A stretch of DNA of 64,000 nt from JBQTII01 sp052387905 (lineage in GTDB: Bacteria > Actinomycetota > Actinomycetes > Sporichthyales > Sporichthyaceae): positions 124,001-188,000 of the forward strand of contig JBQTIR010000005.1 in assembly GCA_052387905.1 (NCBI GenBank), given 5' to 3'. The position numbers were made by a program, and so were the translations under genes. Position 1 is the stretch's first letter. Each line of letters starts with the position of its first letter. Shown here piece by piece: positions 26,543 through 34,154 of the stretch. The notes below the pieces were generated by a model. It did no database searches, was not told where the DNA came from, and saw nothing but the letters and a program-made list of their open reading frames with translations.

Positions 26543-27499
26543 TCAGCTGACGGCCGGGGCGGCGCAGACCGCGTAGACCGTGGCGTTGCGGGCCTTCGAG
26601 CTGGCGTTGTCGACGCGCACGTTCCAGCCGCTGCCGTCGGCGAGCGGGGCGCTGAAGCCGAGCGAGACGGTGACCGGCAGGAACTGTGCGCCGCCGCCGA
26701 TCACGACCTTGCCCAGCGGGCAGGAGATGCTGGCGATCGCGCTGCTGGTGGCCGGGATGGAGGCCACCTTCGAGACGATCTGGTGGCCCGCGAGGCCACC
26801 GTCGGCGCCATCAGCACCGTCGGCGCCGTCAGCCCCGGCCGGGCCGACCGGGCCAGTGGCGCCGAGCGGACCCTGCAGCCCGGTGTCACCGGTGTCGCCC
26901 TTGTCGCCCTTGTCGCCCTTGTCGCCCTTGAGGCCGGTCTCGCCGGTCTCGCCCTGCTCGCCCTGGGCTCCGGCCGGACCGACCTCGCCCTGCAGACCGG
27001 CCTCCCCCTGCGGACCGGCCTCGCCCTGCAGACCGGCCTCGCCCTGCGCGCCGGCTGCGCCCTGCGCGCCGGCTGCGCCCTGCGCGCCCTGCGCACCGAC
27101 AAGGGAGAGCAGCCACTCTCCGACCGTGCCGACAAAGCCTTCCTTCTTGGCGACCTGGTAGGCGTTCAAGCCGTTCTGGCCGTCCTCACCGTCGAATCCC
27201 GGGTCGCCCTGGTCGCCCTTGGCCCCCGGGTCGCCCTGGTCGCCCTGGTCGCCCTTGGCGCCCGGAGCGCCGTTCGTGCCGGCGACACCTTCCTCGTTCC
27301 AGTCGATCTGCACGGCCGGCAGCACACACTCGGGGTCGCCGTTGACGACGACGTTGGAGATGACGCCCGCCTCGAGGCAGGCCGAGTAGATGTCGCCGTC
27401 GCCGACGGCCGCGGCGACGGTCGGGATGGCGATCGCGGCGACGGCGAACGGGACGGTGACCAGGGCGATGGTGCGCGCGCTGGGACGGGACAGCTTCAT
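26543..27499 (-). CDS. Secreted collagen-like repeat protein 2
   Basis: 318-residue exported protein. A signal peptide (RTIALVTVPFAVAAIAIPTVAAA) precedes an N-module with two cysteines (SACLEAGVISNVVV ... PECVLPAV). A first collagen-like block (GAPGAKGDQGDQGDPGAKGD) is broken by the non-collagenous NAYQVAKKEGFVGTVGEWLL segment. A longer block with GLQGEAGPQ, KGDKGDKGDKGD and ADGADGADG runs follows. The C-module (ISCPLGKVVIGGGA ... WNVRVDNASSKARNATVYAVC) matches collagen-like protein 1. The KGD and GE triplets are of the stabilising kind. The ATG at 27499 has GGGGGAA upstream. A DosR-type palindrome sits about 100 bp upstream. Confidence 0.82.
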   Translation of the reverse strand: MKLSRPSARTIALVTVPFAVAAIAIPTVAAAVGDGDIYSACLEAGVISNVVVNGDPECVLPAVQIDWNEEGVAGTNGAPGAKGDQGDQGDPGAKGDQGDPGFDGEDGQNGLNAYQVAKKEGFVGTVGEWLLSLVGAQGAQGAAGAQGAAGAQGEAGLQGEAGPQGEAGLQGEVGPAGAQGEQGETGETGLKGDKGDKGDKGDTGDTGLQGPLGATGPVGPAGADGADGADGADGGLAGHQIVSKVASIPATSSAIASISCPLGKVVIGGGAQFLPVTVSLGFSAPLADGSGWNVRVDNASSKARNATVYAVCAAPAVS

Positions 27500-27872
27500 T
27501 CGGTTTCCCCCATGGGATGTAGGTCTGGGATTGCGGTCTGCACATCCGGCGGCGACCGCTAGCAACGCCAGGAGCATCGGCGCCCCACACCATGGGCTTG
27601 ATGGGACTAAAGTCCCTCATCTGACGAAGGCCCGTTTTCCCCGTTGAGGGGACCGAGTCGACGCATATGACGCGTCGTCACCTCATATTCGTGCGATGGC
27701 GGCGGAGGCCGGTCCGGCGGGGTGCATCGCCTCGACGGAGCAGAACCCGACCTGCTCGCACCACCCGCGCAAGTCTGCGCCGGTGAAGTCGAACCGTGCC
27801 CGCAATAGGTGACTGGCCGCTCGTTTGGCCCTAGCGTGAGCGTCGAGAGATGGACTCCCAGCGAAAGGTCCG
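27500..27872. other. Divergent intergenic region (collagen-like gene 2 / intradiol dioxygenase)
   Basis: 373 bp without a gene. It holds the perfect GGGACTAAAGTCCC palindrome, an AT-richer stretch around 27665-27690 (CATATGACGCGTCGTCACCTCATATT), and the promoters of both flanking genes. Confidence 0.6.
27603..27616. promoter_or_regulatory. DosR/DevR-type palindrome GGGACTAAAGTCCC
   Basis: Exact match to the core of the mycobacterial DosR (DevR) hypoxia-regulon box (GGGACTWWAGTCCC); the flanks do not match. It is 104 bp upstream of collagen-like gene 2 (minus) and 257 bp before the dioxygenase (plus). No DosR-like regulator is encoded in the window. Confidence 0.55.
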
Positions 27873-28670
27873 GTGAGAACGATGACCGAGCTACGTGAGC
27901 TCGCCAACCCGCGATTGAACGCGATCTTCAACGATGTCGAAGCCGCGCTGCTGGAGATCATCAGCCGGCACCGGGTGACCTGGGAGGAGTACCGCACCGC
28001 CACCACGTGGCTCGCTGAGGCAGGCACCCAGCCGTTCGAGATTCCGCTGCTGCTCGATGTGTTCCTCTCCCCCACCGTCGACGATGCCAACCACGGCAGC
28101 ACCGACGGCACCGAGTGCAACGTCGAGGGCCCGGTGTACATCCCTGGCGCCCCCGTCCTGCAAGCGCCGTACGTGCTGCCGATGCGCCCCACCGAGCCCG
28201 GCGAAAAACTGGTGGTCAGCGGCACGGTGCGCTCCACGGATGGCACGCCGTTGGCGGGGGCCACGCTCGATGTGTGGCAATCCAACGCCGTCGGCGAGTA
28301 CTCCCAGTTCCAGCCGAACCTGCCGGAATGGAATCTGCGTGGCCGGCTCAGTACCGACGCCGACGGGGCCTTCAGCTACACCTCCGTCGTGCCGGTGCCT
28401 TACGGGATCCCCGATGGCGGGGCCACCGGCCGGTTGATGGCCGCCCTGGGTCGGCACTGCATGCGTCCGAGCCACCTGCACTTCAAGATCACGCACCCGG
28501 ACGCCACTGCGCTGACCACCCAGCTGTACTTCGCCGACGACCCCTACATCGACTCCGACGTGGTCGGCGCCGTCAAGGCATCGTTGGTGACGAAGTTGGA
28601 TCGCCGGGTCGGCGATGACGGTCAGCCGTACGCGGCGTGCTCCTACGACTTCGTGCTGGCCGCCGCCTGA
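27873..28670 (+). CDS. Intradiol ring-cleavage dioxygenase (catechol 1,2-dioxygenase family)
   Basis: 265-residue non-heme Fe(III) dioxygenase that would cleave catechol or hydroxyquinol between the two hydroxyls. It has the N-terminal linker domain of catechol 1,2-dioxygenases (residues about 1-95, NPRLNAIFNDVEAALLEIIS) and the catalytic beta-sandwich. The iron ligands are probably Tyr of GPVYIPGAP, Tyr of AVGEYSQF, and both His of RPSHLHFKI; DVWQSNAVGEY is the typical loop. The start is GTG at 27873 (AAAGG upstream) or ATG at 27882. No other catabolic gene is adjacent, so the pathway is unclear. Confidence 0.88.
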   Translation: MRTMTELRELANPRLNAIFNDVEAALLEIISRHRVTWEEYRTATTWLAEAGTQPFEIPLLLDVFLSPTVDDANHGSTDGTECNVEGPVYIPGAPVLQAPYVLPMRPTEPGEKLVVSGTVRSTDGTPLAGATLDVWQSNAVGEYSQFQPNLPEWNLRGRLSTDADGAFSYTSVVPVPYGIPDGGATGRLMAALGRHCMRPSHLHFKITHPDATALTTQLYFADDPYIDSDVVGAVKASLVTKLDRRVGDDGQPYAACSYDFVLAAA

Positions 28671-28739
28671 GTGAGGGTCCGCACGTCCCTGACTGGTGGT
28701 CAGCGTCTTCGGCCGCGCGCGGGCGGGGCGCCCACACCG

Positions 28740-28745
28740 TACCGT
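28740..28745 (+). promoter_or_regulatory. TACCGT -10 hexamer, probable leaderless promoter
   Basis: TANNNT hexamer ending 6 nt before the ATG at 28752 of the sulfotransferase gene, which has no ribosome-binding site. Confidence 0.55.
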
Positions 28746-28751
28746 TCGGCG

Positions 28752-29639
28752 ATGGCTGACGTCCCGTACCGCTACCGCTCCCACGACGAGGACAGCGCGC
28801 GGTGGGCCGGGTTCGCCTTCCGGCCAGGCGACATCGTGATCTCCAGCCGCTCCAAGCACGGGACGACGTGGCTGCAGGCGATCGTCGCCTCGCTGATCTT
28901 CGGCGGACCAGACCTGCCGGCTCCGTTGCCGACGATCTCGCCGTGGCTGGATTTCCTGGTCGAGCCCATCGACTCCGTCCTGGCGCGGCTGGAACGGCAG
29001 CGGCACCGCCGGTTCATCAAGACCCACACCCCGCTGGACGGCCTACCGCGCGAGCCCGGCGTCACCTACCTGGTCGCGGCCCGCCATCCGTTGGACGCGG
29101 CGGTCTCGCTGTGGCACCAGGGAGCCAACCTCGACCGGGCACGGATGGCCGCGCTCACCGGGAACCCCGCCTCGCCCGCTCCGCGGGAGGCGCGCGAGAA
29201 GCAGGCCTGGCTGCGCGAGTGGATCGACGCCGATGCCGACCCGCGGGCGGACCTGGACTCGTTGCCCGGGGTTCTGCACCACCTCACCGACGCCTGGTCC
29301 CGCCGGGACGAGCCCGGTGTGACGCTGGTGCACTACGCGGACCTGCAGGCCGACCTCGACGGGCAGCTGGGCCGGCTCGCCGCAGTCCTCGACATCGACG
29401 TCCCCGCGCCGGCCCGGCCGCAACTGGTGGAAGCGGCCGGCTTCGAGAATATGCGCGCCCGCGCCGAGCAGCTCGCCCCCGACCACAACGGCGTGCTGCG
29501 CAGCAGGGCCGCGTTCTTCCGTCGCGGCACCTCCGGCGCCGCCGCAGAGCTCCTGACCCCGGCCGAGATCACCCGGTACACCTCCCGCGCCGCCGCCCTT
29601 GCTCCAGCGGACCTGCTGGCCTGGCTGCACCGCGGCTGA
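28752..29639 (+). CDS. Cytosolic-type sulfotransferase
   Basis: 295-residue PAPS-dependent sulfotransferase of the PF00685 family, transferring sulfate to small-molecule hydroxyl or amine groups. The 5'-phosphosulfate loop SRSKHGTTWLQ is near residue 32 and the 3'-phosphate motif VAARHPLDAAVSLWHQ near residue 112. FIKTHTPLDGLP supplies the catalytic His. The C-terminal dimer/PAPS region is NGVLRSRAAFFRRGTSG. It is convergent with the TerD gene (4 bp between stops). The substrate is unknown. Confidence 0.88.
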   Translation: MADVPYRYRSHDEDSARWAGFAFRPGDIVISSRSKHGTTWLQAIVASLIFGGPDLPAPLPTISPWLDFLVEPIDSVLARLERQRHRRFIKTHTPLDGLPREPGVTYLVAARHPLDAAVSLWHQGANLDRARMAALTGNPASPAPREAREKQAWLREWIDADADPRADLDSLPGVLHHLTDAWSRRDEPGVTLVHYADLQADLDGQLGRLAAVLDIDVPAPARPQLVEAAGFENMRARAEQLAPDHNGVLRSRAAFFRRGTSGAAAELLTPAEITRYTSRAAALAPADLLAWLHRG

Positions 29640-29643
29640 GCGC

Positions 29644-30540
29644 TCAGTTCTCCCGGACCAGTACCACCAGCAGGCTGTCCCGGCCCCCGCCGTGTCGATC
29701 CGTGGCCGTGCCGACAGGCTGCCAGCCCATGGCGGCGTAGGCGGCGATGGCCTCGCCAACCTTCTCCGGGTCGAAGCGGTCGCCGAAGAACTTGTCCTTG
29801 TGGCTGAGCACCTTGTAGCTCACCGGTGGCCCGCTCACGCTGGGTCCCAGGGCCCACGCGGGTTCGGCCGCGGGGCCCGGGGCCGGGATCGTCGACAGCG
29901 CGCTTGTCGGTGCTGGCTCAGACAGCGCATCCGCGGTGGCCGCCGGGAGCGTCGCCGGAACGGGCGGCGCGATGACGTCGTTGTTCGGCGGCGCCGGGGA
30001 CGGCGGCGCGTCCTCCTCGACCTCGCCGCCGAACGCCGCGACCAAGGCGGCCAGCCCGCCCTCGTGGCCCTGTCCCACGGCGGCAAAGCGCCAGCCGTTG
30101 CGGCGGTACAGCTCGCCGACGACGACGGAATGCTCGGTGGTGAAATCCGCGCCGTAGTAGGGGTAGCGGGCGATTGCCGAGCCGCCCGCCAAGATCCGCA
30201 GGTGACCCTTGGCGACAGCGGCCATGCTCGCCTCGCCCTCCAGGCTGACCGTGAACACCAGGCGCGCGACATCCGCGGGAACCGCCGTCAGGTCGATACG
30301 GAAGACCTGCTCGTCACCGCCGTGCGGGCCGACCGAACGCACCGCGCCGCCCGGAGCGCTGGGGTTGTTGAAGAAGACGAGCCACTCATCGCCCAGCAGC
30401 TCCCCGGCGGCGTCCACGCCGAAGCAGCACACATCGAAGGCGAGGTTCTGAGCCGAGGAGACGTCGATGCCGACGTCGACCACGGCATTGGCGCCGAGGT
30501 CGGGCAGGGTGAAGCGGGCGCCGCGTCCGAGGTCAGCCAC
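29644..30540 (-). CDS. TerD-domain protein fused to a DUF4177-like C-terminal domain
   Basis: 298-residue fusion. Residues about 1-185 form a TerD-like Ca2+-binding beta-sandwich of the tellurite/stress-response family (NAVVDVGIDVSSAQNLAFDV; LLGDEWLVFFNNPSAPGGAV; FRIDLTAVPADVARLVF; SVVVGELYRRNGWRFAAVGQ). A Pro/Ala-rich linker (about 186-238) leads to a C-terminal domain (YKVLSHKDKFFGDRFDPEKV ... YAAMGWQPVG). That domain is closely related to the 61-residue protein encoded at 30811-30996. It is the third gene of a three-gene cluster, 17 bp after the 82-aa gene. Fusion of the two domains suggests functional coupling. Confidence 0.82.
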   Translation of the reverse strand: MADLGRGARFTLPDLGANAVVDVGIDVSSAQNLAFDVCCFGVDAAGELLGDEWLVFFNNPSAPGGAVRSVGPHGGDEQVFRIDLTAVPADVARLVFTVSLEGEASMAAVAKGHLRILAGGSAIARYPYYGADFTTEHSVVVGELYRRNGWRFAAVGQGHEGGLAALVAAFGGEVEEDAPPSPAPPNNDVIAPPVPATLPAATADALSEPAPTSALSTIPAPGPAAEPAWALGPSVSGPPVSYKVLSHKDKFFGDRFDPEKVGEAIAAYAAMGWQPVGTATDRHGGGRDSLLVVLVREN

Positions 30541-30557
30541 GATGATCGTCGCTTCGG

Positions 30558-30806
30558 TCAGACAACGACCATCTCGCCTTCGCCGTACCAGCCCTTCTTG
30601 CGCTGGCCGTATCGGAAGGCCTGGATGGCCGTCGCGCCTTTCTTGGTGGCCTTCTCGGCCATCTCCCGCTTGACCTGGTCGAGGTTGGAATTCTGCTTGT
30701 CGATCTCGACCTCGATGCGGTCGACGCGACGCGAGCCGGGGATCAGCTGTTCGACGAAGAAGATCCCGCCGACCGTGCTGCCCTTGACGCCGAATCTCTC
30801 CTCCAT
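30558..30806 (-). CDS. Small conserved-looking hypothetical protein
   Basis: 82-residue protein beginning MEERFGVKGSTVGGIFFVEQ, with IPGSRRVDRIEVEIDKQNSN and a basic C-terminal KKGATAIQAFRYGQRKKGWY. It appears soluble and mixed alpha/beta. I do not recognise the family. It starts 4 bp after the stop of the DUF4177 gene and ends 17 bp before the TerD fusion, so the three genes are almost certainly one transcript. Confidence 0.65.
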   Translation of the reverse strand: MEERFGVKGSTVGGIFFVEQLIPGSRRVDRIEVEIDKQNSNLDQVKREMAEKATKKGATAIQAFRYGQRKKGWYGEGEMVVV

Positions 30807-30810
30807 GACT

Positions 30811-30996
30811 TCAGACCTCTCGACCGAAGACGATGACGACCTCGTCGCGGTCGCCGCCGAGGCTGGCGCTGGCCATCGTGACCACGCGCCACCCCTCGCT
30901 GGCATACGCGTTGATCGCGTTCTCCAATTGCTCGGGGTCGAACTTGTCACCCCAGGCCTTGTCCTTCTGCGTCATCACCTTGTACTCGACCGCCAT
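30811..30996 (-). CDS. DUF4177-like small protein
   Basis: 61-residue protein: MAVEYKVMTQKDKAWGDKFD, then PEQLENAINAYASEGWRVVT and a hydrophobic end DEVVIVFGREV. This is the DUF4177 pattern (YKV ... LEN.LN.YA.EGW.VV), function unknown. The same domain is fused to the C-terminus of the TerD protein two genes downstream. It is the first gene of the cluster, divergent from the thioredoxin gene 96 bp away. Confidence 0.75.
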   Translation of the reverse strand: MAVEYKVMTQKDKAWGDKFDPEQLENAINAYASEGWRVVTMASASLGGDRDEVVIVFGREV

Positions 30997-31092
30997 GCGC
31001 GCGACTGTAGGCCATCGTCACCGCCGACGGGAACACGGCGCCACCTTGTCGAGTTCGATGAAGGAGAAGCGGACTTCGAGGAAGGAAACACG

Positions 31093-31509
31093 ATGGCGAC
31101 GACCGAACTGACCCGCGAGAATTTCGAGGCCGTGGTGGGTGGCGACGGCATCGTGCTCGTCGATTTCTGGGCGTCCTGGTGCGGTCCGTGCCGCATGTTC
31201 GCGCCGATCTACGAGGCGGCGTCGGAGGCAAATCCGGACATCGTCTTCGGCTCCGTCGACACCGAGGCGCAGCAAGAACTCGCTGCCGCCTTCAACATCT
31301 CCTCCATCCCGACGCTGATGGTGGTGCGGGACACGGTGGTGCTCTATCAACAGCCCGGTGCGCTGGCCAAAGACGCCTTGGAGGACCTGATCCGCCAGGC
31401 CCGCGCCGTCGACATGGACGAGGTCCGCCGCTCCGCTGCAACCGCTGCGGCCGCCGACCAGGCCGAACCTGCACCCGAGAAGCCCCGCGTCCGTAGCTAC
31501 AAGTTCTGA
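31093..31509 (+). CDS. Thioredoxin with C-terminal extension
   Basis: 138-residue thioredoxin-fold protein with active site FWASWCGPCRMFAPIYE and cis-proline region ISSIPTLMVVRD. About 30 residues beyond the fold are Ala/Glu-rich (AAADQAEPAPEKPRVRSYKF) and probably disordered. It is shorter and less typical than the trxA partner of trxB at 62888, so it is likely a secondary thioredoxin for a specific target. GGAAGGA precedes the ATG at 31093. Confidence 0.9.
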   Translation: MATTELTRENFEAVVGGDGIVLVDFWASWCGPCRMFAPIYEAASEANPDIVFGSVDTEAQQELAAAFNISSIPTLMVVRDTVVLYQQPGALAKDALEDLIRQARAVDMDEVRRSAATAAAADQAEPAPEKPRVRSYKF

Positions 31510-31584
31510 TGAGGTCCGAACCGTAGGCCCAAGCAGCCCGCGCCTGGCCTAGGTCGACGATGGAGTTCTGTCACCGCCCGCGTC

Positions 31585-31590
31585 TACGCT
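31585..31590 (+). promoter_or_regulatory. TACGCT -10 hexamer, probable leaderless promoter
   Basis: TANNNT hexamer ending 7 nt before the ATG at 31598; identical hexamer and spacing to the nfo promoter. Confidence 0.55.
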
Positions 31591-31597
31591 GATTGTC

Positions 31598-31945
31598 ATG
31601 AGTGCTGATCCGGTCTCATCGCAGCCGAGTGCCAGCGGGCCGTCCCAGCCCGCGTCGATCCGGAGCCAGCTGTCCCCCGACCTTGCCGCGATCTTCGACC
31701 GTGAGTGGGAGAGCGTCCTGGAGGCCGCGAAGCGGACTCAGGACCTCCAGGCAATCCACGACCTGCTGAACCACTGGCGGCACTTCGCCGCAGCGGAGGT
31801 GGCCGAACCTGGTTCGTACTTCCGTGTACAGGCCCTGGCGGAGCAGGTCCTGGCGGCAGGCTCTGCCGAAGCTGCGGGTATTCGGACCTACGACGGTCGG
31901 GCTGTCATCGAGGAACGCCTCCGCGAACTCGATCGCCGCGGCTGA
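31598..31945 (+). CDS. DUF6247-like small protein
   Basis: 115-residue soluble protein. After a Ser/Pro-rich N-terminus the helical core SPDLAAIFDREWESVLEAAK ... DLQAIHDLLNHWRHFAAAEV resembles actinobacterial DUF6247 proteins, function unknown (some lie next to toxin-like genes). No partner gene is adjacent here. It has no ribosome-binding site but a well-placed TACGCT hexamer, so it is probably leaderless. Confidence 0.6.
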   Translation: MSADPVSSQPSASGPSQPASIRSQLSPDLAAIFDREWESVLEAAKRTQDLQAIHDLLNHWRHFAAAEVAEPGSYFRVQALAEQVLAAGSAEAAGIRTYDGRAVIEERLRELDRRG

Positions 31946-32054
31946 GCCAGGTTGTACCGGGTCGCCTTCCTCCCAAGGGCCCGTGCGGCGATCGCCGCGC
32001 TTCCCGCTGAGGCGCTGGGTGTCAACCCACGAAGTTCTCGGAGGGCTGGCAACC

Positions 32055-32534
32055 ATGCCTGATCAACCAACGCCGTTCTTCGAAGCGGACGAAATCGGGA
32101 CCTTGATCGGCTTCCTCGACTATCTGCGGGGATGCGTGGTCGCCAAGGTGCAAGGTCTCGCTGACGACGATGCCGCGAAACCCATCGTGCCGTCGGGCAC
32201 GAGCCTGAGCGGGCTGATCAAGCATCTGACGAACGTCGAACGATTTTGGGTGCAGCACATGTGGGCCGGGCACGATGACGTGCCGCTCCAACGAGATCAC
32301 TGGACCGTCGACCAAGGGCTCACCGCGTTGATCGCCGACTACGAGGCCGCTTGTTCACGAAACAACGAGGTCGTCGCGGCCGACGCCCTACCCGACCGCC
32401 AATGCGCCCGGGCCTGGAACGGTGAGGTCCTGACGCTGCGCTGGGTGTTGGTTCATCTGGTGGAGGAGACCAGCCGACACGCCGGTCACGCCGATCTTCT
32501 GCGCGAGCTGATCGACGGCGAGGTCGGCCGCTGA
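32055..32534 (+). CDS. DinB-like (DUF664) protein
   Basis: 159-residue four-helix-bundle protein of the DinB/YfiT superfamily. These are metal-dependent, often thiol S-transferases using bacillithiol or mycothiol. Candidate metal-binding histidines are in GLIKHLTNVERFWVQHMW and VHLVEETSRHAGHADLLREL, the classic HxxxHxxH-like end. It contains LTLRWVLVHLVEETSRHAGH. GGAGGG lies upstream of the ATG at 32055. The gene seems to stand alone. Confidence 0.85.
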   Translation: MPDQPTPFFEADEIGTLIGFLDYLRGCVVAKVQGLADDDAAKPIVPSGTSLSGLIKHLTNVERFWVQHMWAGHDDVPLQRDHWTVDQGLTALIADYEAACSRNNEVVAADALPDRQCARAWNGEVLTLRWVLVHLVEETSRHAGHADLLRELIDGEVGR

Positions 32535-32671
32535 CGGCCAGCGCCGCAACAGTCGATTCCCGGCCGGCACACCGAGAGCTGGCCTGGACGGGAGGCCCGG
32601 GGAACCGACCGGAAGTCGACCGATCCCGAAGGTGCAAGACGACCCGGATCTTGAGCGATCCAACCCGACCT

Positions 32672-33088
32672 TCAGGTTCGTTGCGTCCGTAGATTTCTCG
32701 CTCCCGGGGGCGGGCCTGCGGCCCGTTCCGCGCGCAGGCGCGCTTCCTCGCGCTGGGCCTCGTCACGGATGGCGCGCTCGCGGCGCAGCCACTCCGGCGC
32801 CTCCTCCTTCACCGCCGCGATCGCAGCGGTGGTCAGCGGCTCGGTGATCTGGGCACGAGCCAGCCCGGAGATCGACACTCCCATGCGGTCGGCGATGACC
32901 TGACGCGGATGCGGGCCGTCGCGACGCAGGTCGCGCAGCCACTGCGGCGGGTCGGCCTGCAGGGCGTCGAGCTCGGTGCGCGAGACAACGCCCTGCCGGA
33001 ACTCCTGGGGCGTCGCGTCGAGGAGCACGCCGAGCTTCTTCGCCGCCGTCGCGGGCTTCATCGTCTGAGTCGACCTCTGCCGCGTCAT
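32672..33088 (-). CDS. DUF5997 family protein
   Basis: 138-residue actinobacterial protein: MKPATAAKKLGVLLDATPQE, LDALQADPPQWLRDLRRDGP, HPRQVIADRMGVSISGLARA and EPLTTAAIAAVKEEAPEWLR. The function is unknown; the VIADRMGVSISGLARA segment looks like a helix-turn-helix. The start at 33088 rather than the internal Met at 33061 is supported by a TAGCCT hexamer exactly 6 nt upstream (33095-33100). It is divergent from the HTH-less LysR-like gene with only 44 bp between starts, an arrangement I recall from other actinomycetes. Confidence 0.8.
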   Translation of the reverse strand: MTRQRSTQTMKPATAAKKLGVLLDATPQEFRQGVVSRTELDALQADPPQWLRDLRRDGPHPRQVIADRMGVSISGLARAQITEPLTTAAIAAVKEEAPEWLRRERAIRDEAQREEARLRAERAAGPPPGARNLRTQRT

Positions 33089-33094
33089 GCGCCC

Positions 33095-33100
33095 AGGCTA
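33095..33100 (-). promoter_or_regulatory. TAGCCT -10 hexamer of the DUF5997 gene
   Basis: On the minus strand TAGCCT ends 6 nt before the ATG at 33088, giving a leaderless transcript. Confidence 0.55.
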
Positions 33101-33119
33101 CCGAGCCCGGCGCGGCCAC

Positions 33120-33125
33120 TAGCCT
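33120..33125 (+). promoter_or_regulatory. TAGCCT -10 hexamer of the LysR-like gene
   Basis: TAGCCT ends 7 nt before the GTG at 33133; mirror image of the DUF5997 promoter in the same 44-bp gap. Confidence 0.55.
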
Positions 33126-33132
33126 GAGCCGG

Positions 33133-33819
33133 GTGAGGGAGCCGAGCGACACCGCGGCGTTCCGGCTTGCGTTCGTCTCGGGCGTCACCCCGGACAAGTG
33201 GGCGCGGATGTGGTCCGAGCGTCGGCCGCACGTCCCGCTGGAGCTCGTCGCGGCCACCACCGACGAGGCCGTGCCGATGATCCGCACCCGCGCGGTGGAT
33301 GCCGCCCTGCTCCGCCTGCCGATCGACCGGACCGGGCTGCACGCCATCGGGCTCTACGCCGAGGTCTCGGTGGCCGTCGTCCCCAAGCAGCACCTCGTCG
33401 CCATGGCGGAGGAGGCCGAAGTCGCCGATCTGGCCGACGAGATCGTCTTCCACCCGCGCGACGAGACGCTCACTTGGCCCGGCGGCCGGCCGGGAAGGGC
33501 GGCGAGCTACGTCCCCGAGACCACGGCCGAGGCGGTCGAGCTCGTCGCCGCGGGCGTCGGTCTGCTGGTCCTGCCCCAGTCGCTGGCACGCCTTCACCAC
33601 CGCCGCGACCTCGTCTACCGACCGCTGATCGACGCACCCCAGTCGACGGTCGGCCTCGTGTGGCCGGTCGGCGAGAACTCCGACTCCATGGAGGAGTTCA
33701 TCGGCATCGTCCGCGGCCGCACCGTCAACAGCTCGCGCACCCCTCGCCGGGACGGGGCCCCGGGCCTGCAATCCCCCGCTTCGAAGAGCGTCGCCCGGCG
33801 CGGTCCGCGCCGACGCTGA
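33133..33819 (+). CDS. LysR-type substrate-binding domain protein lacking a DNA-binding domain
   Basis: 228-residue protein that corresponds to the periplasmic-binding-like effector domain of LysR regulators (FRLAFVSGVTPDKWARMWSE; MIRTRAVDAALLRLPID; LYAEVSVAVVPKQHLVAMAE; ELVAAGVGLLVLPQSLAR; STVGLVWPVGENSDSMEEF). The usual N-terminal winged helix is absent. The frame does not extend upstream, because the divergent DUF5997 gene starts 44 bp away. DUF5997 may supply the DNA-binding half in trans; that is inference. The C-terminal tail is basic (SKSVARRGPRRR). Confidence 0.78.
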   Translation: MREPSDTAAFRLAFVSGVTPDKWARMWSERRPHVPLELVAATTDEAVPMIRTRAVDAALLRLPIDRTGLHAIGLYAEVSVAVVPKQHLVAMAEEAEVADLADEIVFHPRDETLTWPGGRPGRAASYVPETTAEAVELVAAGVGLLVLPQSLARLHHRRDLVYRPLIDAPQSTVGLVWPVGENSDSMEEFIGIVRGRTVNSSRTPRRDGAPGLQSPASKSVARRGPRRR

Positions 33820-34154
33820 CGGCCCGCGCCGCAATGGTAAGGCGTGCTCGTGGCGCTCTCGGCGGGCGTGAACTGCCCGTGAAGTGACAGGTCGGTCGAC
33901 CCTCCCATCGTCTGCCGGCATCAGCCGCTCACCGCGCCCGTTGCTACATCGGCTGCTAAATCCAGAAACGCAGAACGCCTCCTGCTACATGAGCGGGAGG
34001 CGTTTCGGCTGTTCAGAGTGGGTGCTCGCGGCGGGACAAAAAGCACGTCCCGCCGCTCAACAAGCTTCAATCGGCTCGGGATCGAGAGCGCACAGCCTCC
34101 GTCATGAGCGTCAGCGAGCAGCCGCGCTCTCGCTCCGCTCGCCTCAATCGCTTG
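33820..34154. other. Intergenic region before tRNA-Ala
   Basis: 335 bp without a gene. It contains the hairpin at 33974-34004 and a stretch of GCGAGCGGAGCGAGAGCG-like sequence on the minus strand (34126-34143) that resembles, but does not align with, the 71-bp element. Confidence 0.5.
33974..34004 (-). terminator. Hairpin downstream of tRNA-Ala
   Basis: 9-bp arms AACGCCTCC / GGAGGCGTT with a 13-nt loop, about 150 bp beyond the 3' end of the minus-strand tRNA. It could also end the plus-strand LysR-like transcript. Confidence 0.5.

Noticed and set aside
34126..34143. Third copy of the 71-bp element near tRNA-Ala
   Set aside because: Only a GCGAGCGGAGCGAGAGCG-like run is shared; the GTGCACTG core and flanks do not align.
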